Assembly: GCF_019649055.1 (NCBI RefSeq)
Contig: NW_026570326.1
Location: forward strand, 1 to 64,000
DNA length: 64,000 bases
Direction of reading: 5' to 3'
Source: Paramacrobiotus metropolitanus
Lineage: Eukaryota > Tardigrada > Eutardigrada > Parachela > Macrobiotidae
The notes under the pieces are model-generated. The model did no database searches. It saw only the letters and a program-made list of their open reading frames with translations, and was not told the origin of the DNA. Made by a program: the position numbers and the translations under genes. Positions 55,869 to 64,000 of this stretch are shown piece after piece. The first letter of the stretch is position 1; every line of letters begins with the position of its first letter.

Positions 55869-58800
55869 CTTGATTAAACTTTTATAATACATCATCTAGA
55901 AAACCAAAAACAGTTCATCAAGGGAGCGACTATACTCAACTGTACCAAGAACACAGGCAGCATTGCCCCGCTGAATTTCTAAACTGCAACGCTGCAATAA
56001 AAACTGTTTCGCACGGATTTCTCCAGTCTGCTCCCGGATACGTTTGGCCAGGTCCGAAATAAAACCTTGAGTACTCGGGCCACAACCTCCAAAAGTTTCG
56101 AAAGCCAAAGGCTGGACAATGTACCGATCTCTCAACTTCTCATACTTTCCCAGTTTTCGAATCTCAGCGGCTTCCGCGGCTGCGCCAGGGTGATCAGAAG
56201 TTTGACCGATATAGGTTGCCGCAAGCGTGTCAGCTACAGTGACATCCCACACTAAAGATTTTCCATATTGCCAAGGATACAAAGTCATGCCATCCGGCCG
56301 CTTTCCAGTTTCCCTATCAAGACCAGGAGGTTCCAAGATGGCGGATATTTTAGCTGATCCGAAAGCCCGCTGAATTATATTGTTAAGCGCGCTGTGGCGC
56401 CGCAGCCGTCCTGCACTTTTCTTACAGGAAAGACCATGATGACCGTATCTATCCACCATTTCACCACAGCGGCATTTGTGCTCATTACAAATAAAAGCAC
56501 CCAAACGCAAAGCCACAGCCACTCGTAAACTCACGTCATCCAGGAGATTTCCCAAGCTGGACACAGGCAGCGCCGACAACCATGCAGATGACTCTTTCGT
56601 AGACAAGGCCAACAAGCGAGCTTTAGCAATAACGTCGGCATTTTCCACTAAGAGACGGTGCATCTTGTCGTACATCAAACCGGTCCAAGCTGACTGCAAA
56701 CGGCGGCTCTGCAGAGGCGGTGGGTCTTCTCCAATTTTTTCTTGATAAACCTTGACCGCATCCTCTCGAGAGTTTTGATCTGAGTCAGGTAAAATCTCAT
56801 TGACTAGAGAATCTGTAGCGTAACACGAAGACAGAAACGCAGGCAAAGCTATATCTTCTGCCGTGCAAAGGCCGATTCCCCCATAGCGATCAGGCAAAAT
56901 CGCTTGCCGCCACACAGGTTTGGACATTTCCACATTTGTTATTTCTTCTGCTCTTTTTCTGACAGTATCATCGAACTGGCGTAGTTTTTCTGGACACTTC
57001 CAACACGGGGCGCACCTAAGAGTAAACAACAATCTCGGCAGCGAAAGACTGTTTTTCAAAAGGAACAATGACTGATGCGCTGGCAACACACCAAGCAGAT
57101 CAGTCAGACGCCGTATCTGACCGATCTTTCCATCTAACACTCGCCCTATTGCCAAATCCGTCAGTGGGGCACCAAGCAGGTCCAACTGCTCCGTTGAGAC
57201 GAGCTGTATCTCCGGTGCAACAGAATGGAAACTCTCCACAACATCCAAACGTTCATTTTCTGTGCCACCAAAAACGTACAGTTCACATTTGGCCAAGTTC
57301 AGCTGCAAGCCCAATGCGGATGACTTTTCTAATACAGTTACGAAATCACCCAATACGGTATCCGGATCCCCGCCGCATGTACCATCGTCCAGAAACCAGA
57401 TATTCAAGGCTGCTTGTAATTCTTTGGACAAAGTATCAGACACCAAACAAAATAGCAGAGGTCCAAGGGGATCCCCTTGCTGGATACCGTGGGCAGAGGC
57501 TATAATCTGGTCTCCACAGAACAAAGATGACGGCGTGCTGTATGCCGCAGAGATAAAGGCAAAATATTCAGGAATTACTTCGGCGACTTTATTCAGCAAC
57601 ACATCTCTGCGGACAGTATTAAACGCATTAGCAAAATCAAGTTTCAACAAAACCTGAACTTTTGTGGAGTCGCTCTGAACAAAATGTCGAGCAGCATGCA
57701 CCGCCGCCTCGGCTCCTCCACGTGTACCATAACCAAGCTGCACGGGGCGAAATAGTTCTCCCATTTCATCATGAACACGACGACTAATGACTTTTCCAAA
57801 AAGCCGCCGCAAGGTGCAGCCGCATGCTATTGGACGAATTCCTCCACTCTTCTTCAAAAGTGGCGTCAACATCCCACCGAAAAACACCCTTTTAGCCGCC
57901 GAAGGTATGACACCAGTCAGAGCCAGATTGGCCAACTTGGACAAGGCCGTCAGCAGAGACTCTCCGGTTTCTCCCGGGACACTAACCATCTCCTTCAAAT
58001 GCTGCGGCCGAAGACCATCTGGACCAGCTGAAGAGCCTGCAGGAAAAGATCTAACAGCGACAAAAATCTCGTTCGGAGAGACATTGTGAGTTACAGAATT
58101 GACGTCACAGACCGTTGTATCCAGATCCGCTGGTGGATCTGGATGTTTATCACGTAGCGCTTTAATAACGTCATCCGTCAGCGAAGCAACTGATTCTTCA
58201 GACGTCATCACTTTAACCGCACCACTGATGTCGCCATCCTGCAGTTTGGCGTTGACTAATTTGCGTAACGTTTCATCAGAGGACTTCTTCTTGCTAGCCC
58301 TGATCCTAGTAGTATTGAGCGGAGGGGAGTCTGAAGGTGTGCCGCGCAAGTTTGCCTTCACAGAAGCGGATAAGGAAGGTCCTCGCCCAGCCTTAGCAGG
58401 AGGTGCGTGCAGATTCTCGAGCGGAAACAACAACAATTTGGCCCAAGACTCCTCGTCATTCTTGTTACACACATCATTGACTGCAGCCGTGTAAGATTCA
58501 GCGCAAGCTCGCCTTGCTCCCGCTGGAATGTGTCGAAGAACGGGGTGCTTTTTCCTAGCTGCAAATATGCGGGCTTCGATGGTCTCTGAAACTACTGCAG
58601 GAGGGGATGGTCCAGGATGTTGTTGAGCTTGGCGGAGGTTCTTCGCTTGAGCAGTGCGACAACTATCTGAGGCTCGATGTCTACTCAAGCCGTGTTTTGT
58701 CACACACACTTTTCCACAGAGATCACAAACGAAAGACATTATTACAGTTCATATTCCAAAAATATATTATCATTATAACAAGTATTAAATAAATACCGCC

Positions 58801-59150
58801 GCGAGAAATAAAAATTGATTGAATGTTGGTTAATGAAGAAGAATATAGGACAGGGAACAAGAGCCAGGAGTACTGAGGTGTAAGAATTTAGGCCCTTTAA
58901 CCGAACCAGTTATTTGGCGTTCAAATACGGATTGCTATTAAAACTGACAATGACAATCTCGGATGAGAAGGAGCGAAAGGGACAGGAAGAAACACAAGCA
59001 CTAAACGGCATCGCGTATCGTGTACCGATTTGACGTACTCGCGCAGCAGGACATCATGATCTTTATTCGACATAATTCATACCAAAAAGGAAAAAATACC
59101 AGCAGGAAAGCAGATCGTTGACGATCGCGAATAACTTTGAGCCATTCCAG
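55869..59150 (-). mobile_element. Non-LTR retrotransposon with restriction-like endonuclease
   Basis: A single-ORF LINE inserted in F-box gene 3. The 3' end lies only about 30-40 bp after its stop codon, and F-box coding resumes immediately. The 5' end is inferred from loss of F-box homology near 59150, so the 5' leader is about 400 bp and its limit is approximate. A 13-bp inverted match (TAATACTTGTTAT at 55855-55867, ATAACAAGTATTA at 58775-58787) may be chance. No poly(A) tail or clear target duplication is visible. Confidence 0.8.
55896..58739 (-). CDS. LINE ORF: zinc finger, reverse transcriptase, restriction-like endonuclease
   Basis: 947 aa from the ATG at 58739, uninterrupted. Residues 5-28 form a C2HC finger (CDLCGKVC ... 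HRASDSC) for DNA or RNA binding. RT motifs occupy about residues 230-480: PAGSSAGPDGL, IRPIACGCTLRRLFGK, LLKLDFANAFNTV with catalytic Asp, IQQGDPLGPLLFCL, and WFLDDGTCGG with the catalytic DD pair, where FLDD replaces the more usual F/YADD. Near residue 770 a CRCG-HHGLSC Cys/His cluster precedes an endonuclease core (KRPDGMT ... WDVTVADT), matching the PD-(D/E)xK-like endonuclease of the R2/R4/NeSL assemblage. Elements of this group nick DNA and prime reverse transcription at the target. I cannot assign the clade. The full ORF suggests it could be functional. Confidence 0.88.
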   Translation of the reverse strand: MSFVCDLCGKVCVTKHGLSRHRASDSCRTAQAKNLRQAQQHPGPSPPAVVSETIEARIFAARKKHPVLRHIPAGARRACAESYTAAVNDVCNKNDEESWAKLLLFPLENLHAPPAKAGRGPSLSASVKANLRGTPSDSPPLNTTRIRASKKKSSDETLRKLVNAKLQDGDISGAVKVMTSEESVASLTDDVIKALRDKHPDPPADLDTTVCDVNSVTHNVSPNEIFVAVRSFPAGSSAGPDGLRPQHLKEMVSVPGETGESLLTALSKLANLALTGVIPSAAKRVFFGGMLTPLLKKSGGIRPIACGCTLRRLFGKVISRRVHDEMGELFRPVQLGYGTRGGAEAAVHAARHFVQSDSTKVQVLLKLDFANAFNTVRRDVLLNKVAEVIPEYFAFISAAYSTPSSLFCGDQIIASAHGIQQGDPLGPLLFCLVSDTLSKELQAALNIWFLDDGTCGGDPDTVLGDFVTVLEKSSALGLQLNLAKCELYVFGGTENERLDVVESFHSVAPEIQLVSTEQLDLLGAPLTDLAIGRVLDGKIGQIRRLTDLLGVLPAHQSLFLLKNSLSLPRLLFTLRCAPCWKCPEKLRQFDDTVRKRAEEITNVEMSKPVWRQAILPDRYGGIGLCTAEDIALPAFLSSCYATDSLVNEILPDSDQNSREDAVKVYQEKIGEDPPPLQSRRLQSAWTGLMYDKMHRLLVENADVIAKARLLALSTKESSAWLSALPVSSLGNLLDDVSLRVAVALRLGAFICNEHKCRCGEMVDRYGHHGLSCKKSAGRLRRHSALNNIIQRAFGSAKISAILEPPGLDRETGKRPDGMTLYPWQYGKSLVWDVTVADTLAATYIGQTSDHPGAAAEAAEIRKLGKYEKLRDRYIVQPLAFETFGGCGPSTQGFISDLAKRIREQTGEIRAKQFLLQRCSLEIQRGNAACVLGTVEYSRSLDELFLVF

Positions 59151-59529
59151 GGACCATTATCCAGATTCTCCTAAAAAAATCAGGGAAACCTTTGATGACA
59201 AGAGTGGCAGTGAGCAACGGCGACTCCACGATATGGTTCCAAAAAGTGCAAACCGCGCTCAGTCTTGTCTGTGCTACTGAGTCCACCTGGGAAAACACCT
59301 CCAGCAACACTTCCGCCGGAAGCAACAGTTCCTCCGATACGGACGTCCGACAGTTTCTCCACAAGTCGTTCGACTCTCTCGAATATTCTATCAATTCCCG
59401 ATCGAGGGAATCCAGTTTGTCCTGCAAGTGGGCCAAAATGATAGAATCGGTAAACCAACAAGTCAACATTGGTGACTTTTAGTGTTGCCGCAAGTGCTCG
59501 AAATTGCATGTGAAAGAATTTCGATACCA

Positions 59530-59562
59530 CGCTTCTTAAAAGTCACTGACTTTTAAGAAGCG
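59530..59562. repeat. 33-nt near-perfect palindrome
   Basis: CGCTTCTTAAAAGTCA faces TGACTTTTAAGAAGCG with a single central C. It lies in the intron of F-box gene 3 just upstream of its F-box exon; a partial arm (GTGACTTTTAG) is also near 59473. Confidence 0.85.
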
Positions 59563-60039
59563 TTGTGAATCAAAAGAAAACTTTGGGTTTTTATTAGACA
59601 CAGAACTCCTTACTTTAGGGTAACCGTAATCTTTGGCCTTATACTGTATATATAATGCAGTCGGCCATCCACGAGATCTACAGCGGAAAGTGACAGATGA
59701 GGACGACCGGACTTTCCCTCGTTAAGCCGCTTGATTAACACTCTCGCATTTTCGTCAGACACGGTGCGAAACTCGTCATCCAGCTCCACACAGCTTTTCA
59801 GCAGGTCTCCTGGCCTGATGCAGCTGTAACCGTCCTTCCACGACCAGCGAAGGCGGCTCGAGGGGACAATGTCCGTCCAACGTAGAGAAGCTGAAGACCT
59901 TTCCGAACGGGTTGAGTTCGCGTTCTCTCCGGGAACAGGGAAACTCGACGAAGAGTCCGCTATCGGTCACGTCCACAACTTGACCGAAGCACATGAAGCC
60001 ATCGTCGCCAAGAACAACTACGCCGTTAGTATTCTCCAT

Positions 60040-60770
60040 TCCACTGGGTCTGCACTCTGCTTACGGTTACTGATCGGGACTATTGACCGCACTGCACTGA
60101 CAAATACGGAATGTAATCCTAATGGAACCAACTGCTCACGCGCCTGCGCTTAAGAACAGTCTCAGCTAAAAGTGGAAGTCAAACTAAGTAGCTTTAATTC
60201 TGCACCTACGCAGACAGTACACTGAAGCGCACAATAAAAAATCCCAGTTTTTGATTTGGAATTAATTTGCAGCTGACAAACAAAAGCAGATGTTGAGCTG
60301 TAACCGGGCGGTTGCGCGTCCAGCTAATAAAAGAAACCGCTGCACAGTGACACAGACACAGCTAGTTCATACGGATGATCACCTGCGTGTCGAGCTCAGA
60401 GGCTTGGAACTAGGGGGGGGGGTAAAGTACGGCTACAGCTTGCTGTTAGTTTGTAATCTGCATTTCCAGACCACGACAAGTCGACAACGACTTCGGTTGC
60501 TTTTTCGACGTCTAGACTCTTATCGATTTATTAGTGTCCAGCGCTAACATTTTTTATGTTTATTGGGTTTTGTAGAAGAAAGACTACTACTGTAGTTCGA
60601 TAAGTATTTAAATTTTCTGATGCAGTTTGTCGGCTGTCTCTGAGCGAGTCCTTGTTTGGCGATTGGCCTACGGCTAGAACAGCAGAACTGTTTGTAGATA
60701 TTCCTGTTCATTTCCGCCTCGCCTCATCGACGTAGAGAAGTCAAAAAACCCCAGAAATTGTCACAGCGCA
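60040..60770. promoter_or_regulatory. Shared upstream region of head-to-head F-box genes 3 and 4
   Basis: 731 bp between two divergent start codons of paralogous genes. A run of eight G lies near 60413-60422. No core promoter element can be assigned with confidence. Confidence 0.4.
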
Positions 60771-61872
60771 ATGTCGGAACAGGTCTCCATGTTCCATCTC
60801 AATGCCTACAAAGCCAGCGCCGTATGTGTGTTGGATAACACCACGCAGCTGCTCCAACACGGCGTCATCATCGCCATCCGCGACGATGCCTTCTTCGTCG
60901 ACTTTGGCTCGGCGAACCGCCATGCGGAACGCGTCGCTGCCGCGGACTGTCGTTTCCCGGCACCGTACCGGATTCCATCTTGGCCGCACATCGGCGAACC
61001 CGTGCAGGTGCTGCACCAGCGTACCATCGGCGACCCGTGGTACTGGTACCCGGCGACAGTGCTGGTGTGTTCCTCAAGTATGCATAAAGGCTGGCATCTG
61101 GTGGAAATCGGAGTTGGAGCCGACAGAGTCCGTGCTATAGTTCCTTCTACCCGGACTCAACGAGTGGCACCCGGCGATGTCAAGTTTTCGTTTGCCAAGT
61201 GGGACGAAGAGCTAAACAGACTCGCATTTGATACTGCGCGGGAACTGGAGCGTCGGGATGAACGATTGGCGGAGGCGAAACTTTTACCGGTAAGTGCAAT
61301 CTAACGGAGTAGTCTACTTCGACCTTTCTCGAACTTCAACACTCTGTACGAAATTCAAAACGCAAAACTTGTTGTTTTTTGGAAACTGCTTTTGCAGCGT
61401 CGGTTCGTGAAACGTGTTGCGCATAAAATAATCAAATTTCGTGTACAAAGATCTAAGCGGGCAATTTGGTTGTGCGCTTTTCATATTCGGGTAAATTCGA
61501 AGAACACCAAGTATTTGAAGAGTATACCGATAAGACCGTAGCACCCGTGATTTTAACGACTTACAGACGGAACCCCGGCCAGAAATAGTAGCGCACTCCG
61601 AAACGGCTGCTCCTGGCATCAATGCGGCACTTCCGCTGGAACTTCTGGCGGAAATCCTGTCGCTGGACATCGGGAACCGCTGCAACAGCTTCCAGTGGCG
61701 CCGCGTGTGCCGACTGTGGAAAGCGCTGGTGGAATCGCCCAGCGCCTGGCAGCGTGTGGTGATGGACCTGGCAACGTACGACAGCTTCCAGGACGCCCGT
61801 GTCGCCATGGTGGTCAACGAAGCCCAGCGTCGCGGTGTCCGTACGCTGCTGATTACTGGTACTGAAACATAG
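60771..61872 (+). CDS. F-box gene 4: shortened F-box protein
   Basis: Exons 60771-61289 and 61567-61872 (donor ACCG|GTAAGT, acceptor TTACAG|ACG, phase 0), 274 aa. Exon 1 carries the N1 module (GVIIAIRDDAFFVDF) followed by a second segment (IGEPVQVLHQR, then WYWYPATVLVC). In F-box gene 1 these two are split between exons 1 and 2. Exon 2 has a canonical F-box: LPLELLAEILSLDIG, then WRRVCRLWKALVESPSAW. The protein stops just after GVRTLLITG, the point matching KRVIVAG/RHIVING in the paralogues, so the C-terminal 200-300 residues of the family are missing. It may be a truncated but stable SKP1-binding protein, or further exons may have been lost. Confidence 0.75.
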
Positions 61873-62856
61873 CTAAGTTATTCGGACGCGCAGGACGTCC
61901 TGGGCCGAAAACATGCACCGTAAATTTTTGCCCCGACTATTGCACACATTTCGATGCGGCTATCGTGTTCGGAGTACGTTTTCGGACACTTTGGTCCTAC
62001 AAATTTCAGCCAAAAACCTTCGAATGATACCACAACATTTGATTGAAATTTTAAGTTATTTTCGACCAATGTCTGCTCTCTGAAAACTCGTTCGCAACAT
62101 GATAGCCACATCGAAAAAGCCAAGAAACTGTCGACCACCAATGAAACTTTACGGTAGTCGCTGAAAGCGTGGCGATTACGACGCACAGGAGTGCGAAGGA
62201 AATGCGACAGCGCTACCAAACAATCTTTATTAAAAATGATAATTTTTAATAAAGGCACAATGCCCGACAAATCTATATCGTCCTTGGGACGATATCAAAC
62301 GGAAAACAGAAAACAGAGGGAAAACAGCATCGACCAGTCAAGATATTCTTGGCTGGGAGAGAGCAAAATCACGGAATGAGACCGTGCATTTAATGCACAG
62401 TCGAATATCGAAAAAACAGACCGGAGAGACGGTGCGGCATCCACGCAGCCCCACTATCGTGGGCGGTGGCACCGGCCTCCTAGCATCGCTTTCCGGCCCC
62501 AGAACGCAGTCCACGGTTTCCTTAAAAACAGTGTGATTAAACCGAAAAAGTTTTCGACTGACCGCCCTTGTGTTGGGGATAGGAGGGGAGGGTTCGAAAG
62601 GTTTTCAGACTCTGATATCGAAATCAGCATAATCGATTCCATCAGGAAAAGTGTAGAAAATGCAGAAGATATTTTTTGTTTTAACATCATTGCTACCGCC
62701 CACGGAGCCGGCAGGCAAGATTTTGTTTTGACCTTTTTCAGTTTTCAAAAACGCTTTGTAGATCCGAAAAATTAATTTTGAATCAGCAATCGATCTCAGC
62801 AAGAAAAAACCATGGTCCGTAACCTGAAACTGCTAGTAACCTAACGGGGTCGTTGG
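61873..62856. other. No gene seen
   Basis: The missing C-terminal exons of F-box gene 4 are not found here. A short hairpin GTGCATTTAATGCAC lies at about 62384-62398. Confidence 0.4.
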
Positions 62857-62862
62857 TTGGCA

Positions 62863-63270
62863 GGTGAAGATACCCACAACTTTTTCGGCACAGCGGGGGC
62901 TATTCTTCACGCTGCGTCCCGTTCTCGGATCCCCTTGGTGGTGCTGTACAAGGCCCACGTAAAGCAGAGGGGTCTGTATGGCAACTTCGCCTGGCCAGCT
63001 CCCTTGATCGACGCGACGGACCAGCACTACGTCCGAGTAATGCCCGTGTGGCGCGATAGCTGCCAGCGAATGGTTCTAACGGATGTGACTGTAGACGATG
63101 TGAAGATGGAGGAGTCGCCACGTGACTGGGCCAACGCTGTGTACTGTGGGGAAGCGGCGCAGCATCGTTCTTCGCGTCGTCGTTGGCGGACGTTGCACGT
63201 CGAGAAAGAAGATATCGATACTCAAGGTGACCTCGCGTTCCAGTCCGTCAACATTATATTACCGTCGTAA
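62863..63270 (+). CDS. Possible exon of an unknown gene
   Basis: An open frame that follows a splice-acceptor-like GGTTGGCAG at 62862 and lacks its own early ATG. Residues about 25-85 look protein-like (VVLYKAHVKQRGLYGNFAWP, RVMPVWRDSCQRMVLTDV); the end is Arg-rich. No family recognised. The open length, about 136 codons, is only modest evidence. Confidence 0.3.
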   Translation, partial: GEDTHNFFGTAGAILHAASRSRIPLVVLYKAHVKQRGLYGNFAWPAPLIDATDQHYVRVMPVWRDSCQRMVLTDVTVDDVKMEESPRDWANAVYCGEAAQHRSSRRRWRTLHVEKEDIDTQGDLAFQSVNIILPS

Positions 63271-64000
63271 TCGCCGCTGGTGGCTGGTATTAAAGCAGAT
63301 GAATGTTGTCTAAGCGATTCACCGCGTGTGTCTACCTGTTCTGACCAGCTTGCCATCCATGAGCGCGGCATGACTAAACAGTAGACACATTATCGGAAGC
63401 TGCCCATTCTATTTCTAAACTTGAATTTAGTTTTTGTTTCTTATTCCGTTCTTACGGGACGATGTTCTCATAAATTAGGCCGGCAATCTGGCCATTAGGA
63501 AAACTGTGCTTCTCGATTCTGATAATCGTAACCTTAACCTCGCACTCTTTTCCAACCTGAACAGTCGTTTACTCCCTGGAAGCGCTGAGTAAGCAATTCC
63601 AGTTGAGCTGCTTTAAGAGTATCGTTTTAGCATTGTGTTGTGTTTGAGCCGAGCGCGCAGATATTGCAGACTGTTTTTTTTTATTGAGGCGTGAGCTCAT
63701 TTACCTACTACTGTTGATGGATGGCTGCGGCGTTTAATAGCCCTTACGCAGAACGTGTGTAATGTCTTCTGCTGTGAACTTTCGAACGACACAATGTGGA
63801 AATCAGTCAGTTGGTTCGCGGTTAAGAAATTTATTGATTAGTAAAATCAGTAAACAATGTGCAACAGGCGCATACACATCCAGTGTGCATAAATCGTCTG
63901 CAACGGGTTCGAATACGCGGCTACGCGACAGGTCGTCGCGGGACATTTGGTTTTACGGACATTTCGTCGAAGGACATCCCGTTTTTGTGGCAAATAGTCA
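63271..64000. other. No gene seen; repeat start at the right edge
   Basis: The last 70 bp contain three GGACAT words (CGGGACATTTGG, CGGACATTTCG, AGGACATCCCG) with CGTCG linkers. This looks like the start of a dispersed repeat cut by the window end. Confidence 0.35.

Larger units (their letters stand above)
55009..60039 (-). pseudogene. F-box gene 3: paralogue disrupted by a retrotransposon
   Basis: The N-terminal exon starts at the ATG at 60039 with the N1 module (GQVVDVTDSGLFVEF). A frameshift near 59860 separates it from the next conserved piece (GDLLKSCVELDDEF). A donor near 59615 and the acceptor at 59422 (CACTTGCAG) lead to the F-box (LPAEVLLEVFSQVDSVAQTRL, then AVCTFWNHIVESPL), which runs into the retrotransposon at about 59150. 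The gene resumes at about 55855 with YFDLAAIYKRLCPGTKRVIV, which aligns with LCFATLYSCLRPGTRHIVI of F-box gene 2. A further frameshift lies near 55490. The last exon (55009 to about 55168, HYRGKRWCVDG, then MEKLSRMALHF) matches F-box gene 2. The gene cannot give a full protein. Confidence 0.8.

Noticed and set aside
55855-58787. 13-bp inverted match flanking the LINE ORF as possible TIRs
   Set aside because: The right copy lies inside the likely 5' leader rather than at the junction, and LINEs do not use TIRs; treated as chance.
62330-62400. Similarity of a stretch starting GATATTCTTGGCTGGGAG to the 5' part of U1 snRNA
   Set aside because: Only the first 35 or so bases are loosely similar; the donor-pairing sequence is altered and no downstream U1 stem-loops or Sm site follow in order.
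1-64000. Bacterial features such as operons, CRISPR arrays, IS elements and Shine-Dalgarno sites
   Set aside because: Spliced genes, poly(A) signals and eukaryotic transposons show this is animal nuclear DNA; no regular spacer-repeat array of CRISPR type was seen.

Overview
The window is nuclear DNA from an invertebrate animal. Genes have spliced coding exons with GT-AG introns of about 0.1-5 kb, and non-coding DNA is AT-rich and full of repeats. Two genes have recognisable animal orthologues tied to sperm or ciliated cells: a CatSper beta subunit and a CCDC157-like coiled-coil protein. I cannot fix the phylum from sequence alone; a tardigrade or another small-genome invertebrate is only a guess. 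Exon joins below were worked out by hand from splice sites and reading-frame phase, with no RNA or homology search.

Layout. 1-5.6 kb is a decayed repetitive block rich in CCGACC/GGTCGG, related to a second copy near 38.5-41 kb. 5.6-11.5 kb is intergenic, with LTR-like fragments, a MITE, the last exon of an RS-rich protein and a two-orientation cluster of GTATCC motifs. 11.6-24.5 kb is the gene-rich core: an unknown 171-aa protein, the CCDC157-like gene, a four-exon CATSPERB gene (1003 aa), two tandem paralogues of a four-helix membrane protein with PPxY tails, a short hydrophobic-N-terminus protein between them, and a small secreted protein.

24.9-35.7 kb is one five-exon F-box gene (580 aa by my joins) on the minus strand. 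Its third intron contains a 4.7-kb tyrosine-recombinase retrotransposon of Ngaro-like layout (gag, RT-RNase H, YR, split direct repeats A1...B1-A2-B2). 36-41 kb has hairpin arrays, a 31-bp minisatellite and the second CCGACC block. 41.7-43.5 kb is a frame-broken paralogue of the F-box gene. 44.08-46.74 kb is a complete pogo/Tigger-like DNA transposon: 60-bp TIRs with one mismatch, TA target duplication and an intact four-exon 577-aa transposase. 46.9-48.3 kb is a foldback-like element, and 48.7-50.4 kb an unknown gene with several frame breaks. 55.0-60.0 kb is a third F-box paralogue, split by a 3.3-kb non-LTR retrotransposon (947-aa ORF with zinc finger, RT and restriction-like endonuclease) inserted in its coding sequence. 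Head-to-head with it, at 60.8-61.9 kb, is a fourth, shortened F-box paralogue.

The main theme is a local family of F-box proteins sharing an N-terminal module I do not recognise as a named domain. Its members are in different states of integrity and three classes of transposon sit in or beside them. F-box proteins normally supply substrate recognition to SCF ubiquitin ligases. The PPxY-tailed membrane proteins would be expected to recruit WW-domain (Nedd4-type) ligases. Both links to ubiquitin are inference.
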